Source: an uncultured Selenomonadaceae bacterium
GTDB lineage: Bacteria > Bacillota > Negativicutes > Selenomonadales > Selenomonadaceae
Length of the DNA: 22,508 nt
Assembly: GCA_910579115.1 (NCBI GenBank)
Contig: CAJTSO010000017.1
Location: 1 to 22,508, forward strand
Direction: 5' to 3'
The notes under the pieces are model-generated. The model did not search any database, was not told the origin of the DNA, and saw only the letters and a program-made list of their open reading frames with translations. Made by a program: the position numbers and the translations under genes. This document shows, in pieces, positions 7,914 to 15,018 of this stretch; positions within the stretch are counted from its first letter, which is position 1, and each line of letters opens with the position of its first letter.

Positions 7914-9059
7914 ATGAGCTTGAGAAACCGAAACAGATTGGGGTCACTTCTGTTGGCAGCGGTCCTGGTCACCGGGCTTTGGCTGCCACCGGTCAGCGCT
8001 GAAAGTAAGGAAGATTTGGAAAATGAGCTGGCGGCTCTCCAGCAGCGGGCCTACGAAGCCCAGCAGCGGGCGGAAAAGGTTTCACTGGAAATGGAAAATG
8101 TGGCCGCCGAAATTCAGGTTATCGATGATGAAGTGGCCGTGGCCAGTGAGGATTACCGGCGGGTGAAAGGGCTGCTGGATATCACCGAGGAAAATATTGA
8201 AGCGGCGGAGGAAGACCTTGAGATAAAGACAGAACAGCTCAAACAGAGAGTTGCTGCCCTGAAAAAGCGCGTCCGCGATATTTATATGCACGGGCAGATA
8301 AGTTACATTGACGTTTTGTTTGGGGCAAAGGATTTTCATGATCTGTCCACCCGGATGGATTTGTGGAAGAAGATAATCCGCCAGGACTATGAGCTGGTAA
8401 AGGCAATCGTGGCTGAGCGCGCGGCGGTACTGGAGCTAAAGGAACAGCTTGAAGTCGAACAGAAGCACCAGAAAATGCTGACGGATGTGGCCGAAAGGCG
8501 GGAGTCCAGTATTCTGGAACGCCGTGACCGCAAGCAGGTGATGATGGCGCAGTTGGAAAGCGAGCGGGAAGCGGCCGACCGAATGTACGAAGAAAGCCTT
8601 GCGGCTTCCCATGAGGTGGAAACTCTAATAAAACAGATGCTCCGGGGCGAATCATCTCCCTCGGCGGTAGGCCCCGGAGGCATGAGCTGGCCCCTTATCG
8701 GGGAGATAACCTCTCAGTACGGCTGGCGGGTACACCCAATCTGGGGTGACAGCCGCTATCACAGCGGCATGGATATTGCCGGCGATTACGGTGATGAAAT
8801 CCATGCGGCAGCACCCGGTGAGGTCATTCATGCAGGCTGGATTTCCGGCTATGGATATACCGTTATTATCGACCACGGCGGGAGTCTGACTTCACTTTAC
8901 GGTCATAATGAAGCGCTTAATGTTGGGGTAGGACAGCGCGTTGACCGGGGCGATGTGATCGCCTATTGCGGCTCTACCGGAAATTCCACCGGCCCCCACT
9001 GCCATTTCGAGGTTCGCATTGACGGGGAGCTGACTGATCCTGAGGAGTACCTGCCTTAA
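7914..9059 (+). CDS. EnvC/NlpD-type murein hydrolase (activator) with M23 domain
   Basis: Secreted peptidoglycan-remodelling protein expected to be controlled by the FtsEX complex encoded just upstream (7-base gap). The 381 residues comprise a signal peptide (1-29, ending VSAE), a long charged coiled coil (about 31-245), and a C-terminal LytM/M23 domain (about 257-378). The metal ligands look intact: H283 and D287 in RYHSGMD, and H362/H364 in HCHFEV; H331 in LYGHN is also present. E. coli EnvC has a degenerate site and only activates amidases, so this protein may cut peptidoglycan itself. The ribosome binding site is weak (AGGTG at 7905-7909, overlapping the ftsX stop), so translation may depend on coupling. 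Confidence 0.93.
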   Translation: MSLRNRNRLGSLLLAAVLVTGLWLPPVSAESKEDLENELAALQQRAYEAQQRAEKVSLEMENVAAEIQVIDDEVAVASEDYRRVKGLLDITEENIEAAEEDLEIKTEQLKQRVAALKKRVRDIYMHGQISYIDVLFGAKDFHDLSTRMDLWKKIIRQDYELVKAIVAERAAVLELKEQLEVEQKHQKMLTDVAERRESSILERRDRKQVMMAQLESEREAADRMYEESLAASHEVETLIKQMLRGESSPSAVGPGGMSWPLIGEITSQYGWRVHPIWGDSRYHSGMDIAGDYGDEIHAAAPGEVIHAGWISGYGYTVIIDHGGSLTSLYGHNEALNVGVGQRVDRGDVIAYCGSTGNSTGPHCHFEVRIDGELTDPEEYLP

Positions 9060-9074
9060 AAGAGGGAATGATCA

Positions 9075-10256
9075 TTGTTTAAGGATAAATATAAACTTAT
9101 CGGCATCGTTTTGGCAACGGCTCTCGTGTCTTCAGCGGCCACGGCCGGGGGAATGATGACGCTCATTGGGGCAAACCGGCAGACCGTGCTGGATATTGCC
9201 CGGTTTGCGGCCTTGAAAAATTATATTTCCACCCAATACGTTGAGCCTGTGGAGGACAGGGTGCTGGTAGAGGGGGCCCTGACTGGCATGGTCAATGCGC
9301 TGGGTGATAAGCACTCTGCTTACCTTGACGCAAAGCGGTTTGAAAATCTAAAAAACCATACCGATGCCGCTTTTGGCGGCATCGGCGTTGTCATGGGCCA
9401 TCGGGAAGGTTCGGTCGTTGTCATATCGGTAATGGAGGGAACCCCGGGAGAGGCGGCAGGGATCCTTCCAGGTGATGAGATATACCTGGTGGAGGGAACC
9501 CAGGCAGCAGATCTGACTTTTGAAGAAGTGGCCCTGAAAATCCGCGGCGAGGTTGGAACCCAGGTTGCCATTACTGTCCGCCGCTATGAGAATAAGGCGG
9601 CAGGACAGTATACGGATCACGAGATGAAAATCACCAGGGACCGCATCCATGTGAAGACAGCTGACGGAGAGATGCTGGAGGACGGTATCGGTTACCTCAG
9701 AATAGCCTCTTTTGGATCTTCTACCGACAAAGAATTCAAGGAAGCCATGAGCCGGCTGAAAAAGGAAAACCTGAAGGGGCTTATCCTGGATCTGCGGCTC
9801 AATCACGGAGGCCTTCTCACTACTTGTGTGGAAATTGCCAAAGAAATTGTTCCCAAGGGACCGATCGTATCAATAGTATACCGGGACGGCAGCAAGGAAG
9901 AATTTGCTTCCAGCCTGAAGGCTCAGGAGCTTCCCATAGTGGTGCTTATCGATGGGGACAGCGCCAGTGCCAGCGAGATTTTGGCCGGGGCATTGCAGGA
10001 TAGCGGAGCGGCAACCATTGTGGGCGTAACAAGCTACGGCAAGGGCAGTGTCCAAAGTATCCGGCAGCTGCCAGGGTCTGATGACGGACTTAAGCTGACG
10101 GTGGCAAAATACTATACGCCTAAGGGAAGGAGTATTGACGGCGTGGGTATTGTCCCTGATGTGACAGTAGACGGCGGCAGTGAACAGCAGCTCAGCAAGG
10201 CAGTTGAACTGCTGAAGGAAAAAATTTCCGGCAATAGTCCTAAAGAAATATCTTGA
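9075..10256 (+). CDS. ctpA: Carboxyl-terminal processing protease, S41 family
   Basis: Membrane-anchored extracytoplasmic serine protease. The 393 residues show an uncleaved-looking signal anchor (about 8-32), an N-terminal helical region, a PDZ domain (about 100-170, beginning FGGIGVVM) and the S41 catalytic domain. The catalytic dyad fits S298 in DGDSASASEI and K323 in SYGKGSVQ, with the usual 25-residue separation. The start codon is TTG 9075, preceded by AGAGGGA at good spacing; the nearby ATG 9069 is out of frame and closes quickly. As last gene of the ftsEX operon it may process the M23 protein or another envelope factor, as CtpA-type proteases do for cell-wall hydrolases elsewhere. That role is inference. 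Confidence 0.95.
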   Translation: MFKDKYKLIGIVLATALVSSAATAGGMMTLIGANRQTVLDIARFAALKNYISTQYVEPVEDRVLVEGALTGMVNALGDKHSAYLDAKRFENLKNHTDAAFGGIGVVMGHREGSVVVISVMEGTPGEAAGILPGDEIYLVEGTQAADLTFEEVALKIRGEVGTQVAITVRRYENKAAGQYTDHEMKITRDRIHVKTADGEMLEDGIGYLRIASFGSSTDKEFKEAMSRLKKENLKGLILDLRLNHGGLLTTCVEIAKEIVPKGPIVSIVYRDGSKEEFASSLKAQELPIVVLIDGDSASASEILAGALQDSGAATIVGVTSYGKGSVQSIRQLPGSDDGLKLTVAKYYTPKGRSIDGVGIVPDVTVDGGSEQQLSKAVELLKEKISGNSPKEIS

Positions 10257-10281
10257 TATATTTTCCCGCAGAACCTATAAT
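10253..10281 (+). promoter_or_regulatory. Strong sigma-70 promoter of the flagellin-like gene
   Basis: TTGATA (10253-10258), exactly 17 bases, TATAAT (10276-10281). The TTGA of the -35 box contains the ctpA stop codon (10254-10256), so the two units are packed end to end with no terminator between them. A sigma-28 flagellar pattern (TAAA-N15-GCCGATAA) was looked for and not found. Confidence 0.85.
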
Positions 10282-10324
10282 AAATTTGATTAAAATTGTG
10301 GATTTGTAACAGGAGGTGCAGCAT

Positions 10325-11137
10325 ATGGCAATCGGTGGAGTAGGCTTTCTCAATCAGATAAATTCGACGAAAGCGAATTACAATACAGTATTAAAACAGG
10401 TAGCAAGCGGCTCAAAGTTTCCTTCCGCTCAGTATGGGACATCGGAGTACGCCATTTCTCGCCGTACAAGAGCTCAGATCGGCGCGCTGGCTCAGTCCAA
10501 TCAGAACACTCAGAATTCAAATGCAATGCTGTCGGTGGCAGCCGGCGGCGTGTCTTCAACCATAAGCGCGTTGACCAGCATCAGGGAGCAGGTGATCAAG
10601 GCTGCCAACGGAACCAATTCTCCCAGCGACATTGACACCATCGGCAAGAGCATCAATCAGTCAATTCAGACCATCAATGATAATGCTTCTATCCAGTACA
10701 ACGGCATGGATCTTTTGAACAGCGGCCGGGATGTGGCAGTGGCCGGCGTTGACGGCTATCGTAATGTGTCACTGGGGAATATGACGGCGGAAGCTCTGGG
10801 CTTGGCTGACGACAAGGGCAACTCCACCATTGACCTGACCTCCGTCAACACGAAGGAAGGTCTGGATAAGGCCCTGAGCACGATTGATGGCGCCCTTGGC
10901 AGAGCGCTGGATGAGGCTACCAGTATTGGAGCCGCTCAGCAGAACCTTACCTTTGCGTCAGCGAACTACACTGTTTCCGAAGAAAATCTTACGGCGGCAG
11001 ATTCCAACATGAGCGATACTGATATGGCAAAGGCGATAACTCAGCTGCGTTCAGCTGATACCCAGAACCAGCTGGCCATGTACGCGCAGAAAATGTTTAT
11101 GACGAACAGCGCTTCTGTGCTTAGCTTGCTTCGTTAA
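10325..11137 (+). CDS. Divergent flagellin-like protein
   Basis: A 270-residue protein with both terminal flagellin regions and almost no variable middle. The N-terminal half reads like the D0/D1 helices (SRRTRAQIGALAQSNQNTQN; VIKAANGTNSPSDID; IQYNGMDLL). The C-terminal end (ALSTIDGALGRALDEATSIG, ENLTAADSNMSDTDMAKA, SVLSLLR) is typical of flagellin D0. The usual RLSSG...AKDDAAG block is replaced by VASGSKFPSAQYGTSEY, which is unusual. Start: AGGAGGTG lies six bases before ATG 10325; an upstream GTG at 10316 lies inside that site. No other flagellar gene is nearby. It has its own strong promoter and terminator. It could be a minor or main filament protein or a flagellin-derived secreted protein. 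Confidence 0.82.
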   Translation: MAIGGVGFLNQINSTKANYNTVLKQVASGSKFPSAQYGTSEYAISRRTRAQIGALAQSNQNTQNSNAMLSVAAGGVSSTISALTSIREQVIKAANGTNSPSDIDTIGKSINQSIQTINDNASIQYNGMDLLNSGRDVAVAGVDGYRNVSLGNMTAEALGLADDKGNSTIDLTSVNTKEGLDKALSTIDGALGRALDEATSIGAAQQNLTFASANYTVSEENLTAADSNMSDTDMAKAITQLRSADTQNQLAMYAQKMFMTNSASVLSLLR

Positions 11138-11150
11138 AACAGAATGAACT

Positions 11151-11181
11151 AAAACGGGTGGGATTTTTCCGCCCGTTTTTT
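11151..11181 (+). terminator. Terminator of the flagellin-like gene
   Basis: AAAACGGGTGG pairs with CCGCCCGTTTT (one G-U pair) around a 7-base loop and is followed by further T residues, 13 bases after the stop codon. A strong intrinsic terminator. Confidence 0.92.
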
Positions 11182-11257
11182 GTGTAACGAAAACCACGGG
11201 ATAGCTGCGTGGTTCCAATGAATAAAAGCAAGCGCGTGGAGTTTTCCGCGGGCATTG

Positions 11258-11286
11258 TTCACAGTCCCTGGCTTTTGTGATATAAT
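11258..11286 (+). promoter_or_regulatory. Promoter of pyrF-pyrE
   Basis: TTCACA (11258-11263), 17 bases, TATAAT (11281-11286), with TGA immediately upstream of the -10, making it an extended -10. Start site near 11293. The interval 11138-11466 otherwise holds the flagellin terminator and the pyrF leader. Confidence 0.8.
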
Positions 11287-11292
11287 CAACCG

Positions 11293-11466
11293 TTGTAAGA
11301 TTGACGAGGGGTCATGTTAAGAAATGAAAACGGTGGGGGCTGTTTTCTTAGATGGTGGCGTGGTAATGTGGTGTTCAAGAAAATTCCCTGGGAATTTTCT
11401 TTGTATCAGCATATAGCGCTCGTGGTTGTATTATGAAATAAATCCCTTTGGAAAAGAGGAATGACT
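11293..11466 (+). promoter_or_regulatory. Long structured 5' leader of pyrF
   Basis: About 174 nt from the predicted start site to the pyrF ATG, unusually long. It contains an imperfect TAAGAAA.../...GTTTTCTTA hairpin (about 11318-11350), then the 25-bp palindrome copy B (11377-11401), whose right arm ends in a T-rich stretch. A 40-codon open frame (11314-11436) spans it, but its ribosome binding site is badly spaced. I do not recognise a PyrR-binding loop. It could be an attenuator for pyrimidine control, or only leftover repeat DNA. Confidence 0.4.
11377..11401 (+). repeat. 25-bp palindromic repeat, copy B
   Basis: Perfect 12-bp inverted repeat (AAGAAAATTCCC and GGGAATTTTCTT) around one central base, preceded by TGTTC as in copy A (207-231, opposite strand). 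The 40 bases 11374-11413 also match 12789-12828 (copy C, after pyrE) at 31 positions, in the same orientation. Confidence 0.75.
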
Positions 11467-12186
11467 ATGGCTGACAGCAGGCTGATTGTTGCCCTGGATG
11501 TAAAGTCCGATGATGAGGCAATTGCTCTTGTAGAAAAGTTGGGAGACTCCGTATGCCATTATAAGGTCGGGATGGAGCTGTTTTACCGCTCCGGCGGGAA
11601 TATTGTCCGTCGTCTTCGGGACATGGGCAAGGAGGTTTTTCTTGACCTGAAGCTCCATGATATAGGCAATACTGTTGCAGAGGGTTTGGTTTCCCTGCTG
11701 CCGTTGGGAATGACCATGGTGAACGTACACGCTTCAGGGGGCTATGCCATGATGAAGGCGGCGGCGGATCGTCTTCGGGATGCAGCGGCTGATACGCAGG
11801 TGGAGAGGCCGAAGCTCATTGCGGTCACTGTCCTCACCAGTATAGGGACAAGGGATTGGATAGAGCTGGGGGAGACTGAGTCCATTGCAAACCATGTAGT
11901 CCGGCTGGCAAAACTGGCGCAGGACGCAGGACTTGATGGAGTTGTGGCGTCTCCTTATGAGGCAGGGGCGATCCGTGAGGCTTGCGGAGATGATTTCCTC
12001 ATTGTTACACCGGGTATCCGGCCAGTCGGATCACCTTTGGACGACCAGAACAGGATAGCAACTCCGGATTCTGCTATTGCCAACGGCGCTACCCATATCG
12101 TTGTGGGCCGCCCGGTTCGTACAGCGGCGGATCCTGTTGCTGCTGTAGAGAACATTATAAGAACAATGGAGGGCGCGAAAAAATGA
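11467..12186 (+). CDS. pyrF: Orotidine 5'-phosphate decarboxylase
   Basis: Last step of de novo UMP synthesis: decarboxylation of OMP. The 239-residue length is normal for the short bacterial form. The catalytic array D60-x-K62-x-x-D65 is present in FLDLKLHDIGNT, with D11 in VALDVK and a phosphate-binding VTPGIRP near residue 185. ATG 11461 abuts GAGGA and is too close to it. ATG 11467, with six bases of spacing, is the likely start. It overlaps pyrE by ATGA, indicating coupled translation. Confidence 0.97.
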   Translation: MADSRLIVALDVKSDDEAIALVEKLGDSVCHYKVGMELFYRSGGNIVRRLRDMGKEVFLDLKLHDIGNTVAEGLVSLLPLGMTMVNVHASGGYAMMKAAADRLRDAAADTQVERPKLIAVTVLTSIGTRDWIELGETESIANHVVRLAKLAQDAGLDGVVASPYEAGAIREACGDDFLIVTPGIRPVGSPLDDQNRIATPDSAIANGATHIVVGRPVRTAADPVAAVENIIRTMEGAKK

Positions 12187-12761
12187 CTGAAAAAGAGATT
12201 ATGGATATGTTCCTTGAAACCGGCGCGATTATGGAGGGGCACTTCCTTTTGACCTCCGGCCTTCACAGCAACCGTTATGTTGAGAAATTCAATGTCCTTC
12301 AGCATCCGAAGTATACAGAAGCCCTTTGCCAGGAGTTGGCAAGGCTCTTTGACAACGAAAGCATAGAGACGGTTGTAGGTCCCATGACTGGCGGGATACT
12401 CCTTGCCCATGAGACCGGTAAGGCCCTGGGCACCAGGGCCATCTTTACCGAGCGGGTAGAGGGCAAAATGACATTTCGCCGGGGCTTCAAACTTCATGAG
12501 GGGGAGCGGGTTCTTATCGTGGAGGATATCGTTACTACCGGCGGATCCGTTCGTGAGGTGGTAGATGTAGTCAAGGCAGCAGGCGGCGTTCCCGTTGCCA
12601 TCGGTATGCTGGTTGATCGTACCGGCGGCAAGGTGGACTTTGGCGATATTCCCTACAAGGCCCTTCTTTGTTTGAATGTCGAGAGCTTCACCGCTGATGA
12701 GTGCCCCCTCTGCAGGGAAAATATTCCCATGACGAAGCGGGGCAGTACCGGCAAGAAATAG
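12183..12761 (+). CDS. pyrE: Orotate phosphoribosyltransferase
   Basis: Joins orotate and PRPP to make OMP, the substrate of the PyrF encoded just upstream. The 192-residue protein has the PRPP-binding motif VLIVEDIVTTGGS (110-122), the flexible-loop region near residues 85-103 and a C-terminal ADECPLCRENIP. The CPLC pair is a feature I associate with the PyrE subgroup of Firmicutes and thermophiles. It starts within the pyrF stop (ATGA). The other pyrimidine genes are not in this window. Confidence 0.96.
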   Translation: MTEKEIMDMFLETGAIMEGHFLLTSGLHSNRYVEKFNVLQHPKYTEALCQELARLFDNESIETVVGPMTGGILLAHETGKALGTRAIFTERVEGKMTFRRGFKLHEGERVLIVEDIVTTGGSVREVVDVVKAAGGVPVAIGMLVDRTGGKVDFGDIPYKALLCLNVESFTADECPLCRENIPMTKRGSTGKK

Positions 12762-12788
12762 TCAGCCGGAAAAAAGAGTATAAAGCAG

Positions 12789-12828
12789 TTCAGGGAAATT
12801 GTAGGGGAATTTTCTTCATACCAGCATA
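12789..12828 (+). repeat. Imperfect repeat copy C, downstream of pyrE
   Basis: Forty bases matching 11374-11413 at 31 positions without gaps, best in the right half (GGGAATTTTCTT then TA-CAGCATA). The left arm has drifted, so the palindrome is lost. With copy B it brackets pyrF-pyrE as direct repeats. Confidence 0.5.
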
Positions 12829-12845
12829 AAACGGTTAAGAACCGT

Positions 12846-12883
12846 AAAAAATTAGCCGGGGCGTTTGCCCCGGCTAATTTCAC
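12846..12883. terminator. Bidirectional terminator between pyrE and the GGDEF gene
   Basis: A perfect 14-bp stem (AAATTAGCCGGGGC, 12849-12862, and its complement 12867-12880) with a GTTT loop. An A-run upstream (12846 onward) gives a good U-tract for the minus-strand gene; the plus-strand side has only TTT, so it is stronger for the minus direction. Confidence 0.88.
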
Positions 12884-12890
12884 TGGCAGA

Positions 12891-14744
12891 TCATTTGATT
12901 CGCAGAGTAAATTGGCCTTTGCCGTTTTTCTTACTGTGGTACATGGCATCGTCGGCATCCTTGTACACATCATCAAAGGTAATGTTATCGGCGGCCTCGG
13001 TAATGATGGCGCCGATGCTGATGGAAACCTTTTCGCCGTTCATTTCCGGAATATCGATGTCACTCACATTTTTTTGCATACGGATAAGCAGCTGAAGACC
13101 GATCTCCCGGGAAGAAACAGAAGGCAAATACATAGCAAATTCGTCGCCGCCCAGCCGCATTACCACATCACCCCGGCGGCAGGAGTCATCAAGGGTCTGG
13201 GCGATGGCGATAAGAACCTTGTCGCCCACCGCATGACCATAAGCGTCATTGATGTGCTTGAAGTAGTCTACATCCAAGAGGCAGAAGAGACCGCTGTGCC
13301 TCTGTTTCAGCAGGAGATTTATATTCGCCTCGCCGCTTCTGCGATTGCTTAGTCCGGTAAGAGAGTCGGTGTTGGAAAGGGCAACCAGTTTTCGGTGGAG
13401 CTCGACGCGGTCGCTGATATCCACCATGGTTATAACGAGAAAGCTGGTGCCGGAAGCCAGCGGGATTCTTTTTGCCTGAGAAAGAAGATGAATGATCTGG
13501 GTTTCGTCCGGGGTGACGGTAAGTTCAAAGTCCATCACTTCGTTGTCGGACATGGAACCAAACAATTTCTGCTCCAGCGCGTCCCGATTGTCAGAGATTA
13601 TGCGGCTCTTTAAATTAGAAATCTGACCGCCGAAATCAGCCAGTGACTTATAGCCGAAGAAGGTAAGGGCGGCAGCATTTATGAAAAAAATTGCCTGTTT
13701 GCCCAGGTCATAGGCAATAACGGCTGTTCGGAGCATTTCAAAAAGCTCCCTGAACAGATCATTGCTGTTCTTTAATGCCTTGGAGAGAGCGTTCTGGGTC
13801 TGGACGAGAGTGCTGTTCATCTCCAGCATGGAGCTCTTCCACTTTTCTTCTCTGGCTTTCTGCTCGGTAATGTTCCGCACGAACCAGATCACATGAGGGT
13901 TATTTTCGCTGTAATCATCTACCGGGATTATCTCCGCCTGTACCCAGCGGTAGATTCCGGAGACGAGGTTCTGATAAGTGAAGGATATACTTTCCCGTGA
14001 GCGGGAAAAATGCTTTGTCAGATATTCTCGGGAAAGAATCTGCTTGAATACCGTTCTGTTTGATGGGTACACATATCTGTCCGCACAGAAAGCAATATTT
14101 TCTTCCAAGGAGGAAGGGGCGTCCTCGGCGAGCAATGCTTTTTCCTCACTGTGAATAGTAATGATAATATCCCTGTCCACAAAAATGTCGCTGATTCTGA
14201 TATATGACCGCCTCATCAAATCGGAGGCAAGGGATTCTCTCTGCATAAGCCGAAGATTGGCCCGGAAGTCCCGCAGGGAGATACAATTTTTCAAAACCTC
14301 CGAGAGGCGGGACAACACCTCCCGGTCATCAGAACTCCAATGAATGGAATCCTGGTAAAGCATTCCCACGGAAGCGTAGTATATGTCATCAAAGAATATG
14401 CCCTGCCGCAGTACGGAGGCGAACTGACAGGTCAGAGGGTCATCATCCATTGGCTTATCGCTCTGCCGGTTATCATCGTACTGGGCTATCGCCTGAGACA
14501 ATTCGCGGCGGGAGAAACGTATGACGGTTCCACAGATGTCGTAGGCATCGTCATCGGTGCTGATGATGGAATACTCAAAGTCGTATTTTAAGCCGATCTT
14601 TTGCAACACAAAAAGGACATCCGCTTGCAGAATGGCGCGGACATCGTCCAGCAGCCGGCGGATATCATCGTCATTTTTGGCTTTGCCAATGGTCATATCA
14701 TTGGCAAAGCCGTTGATTATTTTAAGGGCGTTATTGATTATCAT
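12891..14744 (-). CDS. Sensor diguanylate cyclase (PAS-GGDEF)
   Basis: Makes cyclic di-GMP from two GTP. The 617-residue protein has no membrane helix. It contains an N-terminal region of about 200 residues that may be GAF-like, a PAS-type segment (ending VRNITEQKAREE), a second PAS domain (about 345-450, ending TMVDISDRVELHRKL) and a C-terminal GGDEF domain opening with TDSLTGLSNRR. The active-site motif is intact (RLGGDEF, near residue 533). RRGD five residues before it fits the inhibitory I-site, so product inhibition is likely. No EAL domain. The frame is open to 14807, but ATG 14744 has AGAGGA eight bases upstream and a promoter at 14778-14807 would not permit the longer forms. The signal sensed is unknown. 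Confidence 0.94.
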   Translation of the reverse strand: MIINNALKIINGFANDMTIGKAKNDDDIRRLLDDVRAILQADVLFVLQKIGLKYDFEYSIISTDDDAYDICGTVIRFSRRELSQAIAQYDDNRQSDKPMDDDPLTCQFASVLRQGIFFDDIYYASVGMLYQDSIHWSSDDREVLSRLSEVLKNCISLRDFRANLRLMQRESLASDLMRRSYIRISDIFVDRDIIITIHSEEKALLAEDAPSSLEENIAFCADRYVYPSNRTVFKQILSREYLTKHFSRSRESISFTYQNLVSGIYRWVQAEIIPVDDYSENNPHVIWFVRNITEQKAREEKWKSSMLEMNSTLVQTQNALSKALKNSNDLFRELFEMLRTAVIAYDLGKQAIFFINAAALTFFGYKSLADFGGQISNLKSRIISDNRDALEQKLFGSMSDNEVMDFELTVTPDETQIIHLLSQAKRIPLASGTSFLVITMVDISDRVELHRKLVALSNTDSLTGLSNRRSGEANINLLLKQRHSGLFCLLDVDYFKHINDAYGHAVGDKVLIAIAQTLDDSCRRGDVVMRLGGDEFAMYLPSVSSREIGLQLLIRMQKNVSDIDIPEMNGEKVSISIGAIITEAADNITFDDVYKDADDAMYHSKKNGKGQFTLRIK

Positions 14745-14777
14745 AGTACAAATCCTCTTTGCCTGTAATCGATACCA

Positions 14778-14807
14778 ATTATAGCCCATTCTCTCAGGAA
14801 AAAGCAA
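14778..14807 (-). promoter_or_regulatory. Promoter of the GGDEF gene
   Basis: On the reverse strand TTGCTT (14807-14802), 18 bases, TATAAT (14783-14778); start site near 14771, giving a leader of about 27 nt before ATG 14744. This supports the shorter protein start. A 9-bp tandem repeat (ATATGCGGG twice, 14823-14840) lies just upstream. Confidence 0.65.
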
Positions 14808-14956
14808 GGCGGTTTCTACCTTATATGCGGGATATGCGGGGAGTTTTACTGGATTTTATCCGTTGGAATCAGCTCTGTATCATCCCGGCGTGAAATCCCG
14901 GAGACGGATATTTTTAACGGAAGAAATTACCTTTGCAAGCATTAAAAATCGTTTTC

Positions 14957-14985
14957 TTGCATTGCCGTCCGCTATACTGTAAAAT
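14957..14985 (+). promoter_or_regulatory. Possible promoter of birA
   Basis: TTGCAT (14957-14962), 17 bases, TAAAAT (14980-14985). The -35 is weak. A GCAAG/CTTGC inverted repeat (14936-14960) overlaps it. The rest of 14745-14956 shows the opposing GGDEF promoter and a 9-bp tandem repeat. No BirA-like operator is visible here. Confidence 0.4.
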
Positions 14986-15018
14986 AACCGCAGTCAATAA
15001 TACATAGAAGGTGACGCT

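Noticed and set aside
10241..10324. Sigma-28 flagellar promoter before the flagellin-like gene
   Set aside because: A TAAAG at 10241 is too far from the weak CCTATAA match; the sigma-70 boxes at exact 17-base spacing explain the region better.
11293..11466. PyrR-binding attenuator or known riboswitch before pyrF
   Set aside because: I could not find the conserved PyrR loop sequence or any riboswitch core; only generic hairpins and the repeat are visible.
14745..14807. Longer N-terminus for the GGDEF protein
   Set aside because: It would overlap the predicted promoter (TATAAT at 14783-14778), and only ATG 14744 has a well-spaced ribosome binding site.
14823..14840. 9-bp tandem ATATGCGGG as a binding site
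   Set aside because: Only two copies with no dyad symmetry and no similar sequence elsewhere in the window; noted as a repeat only.
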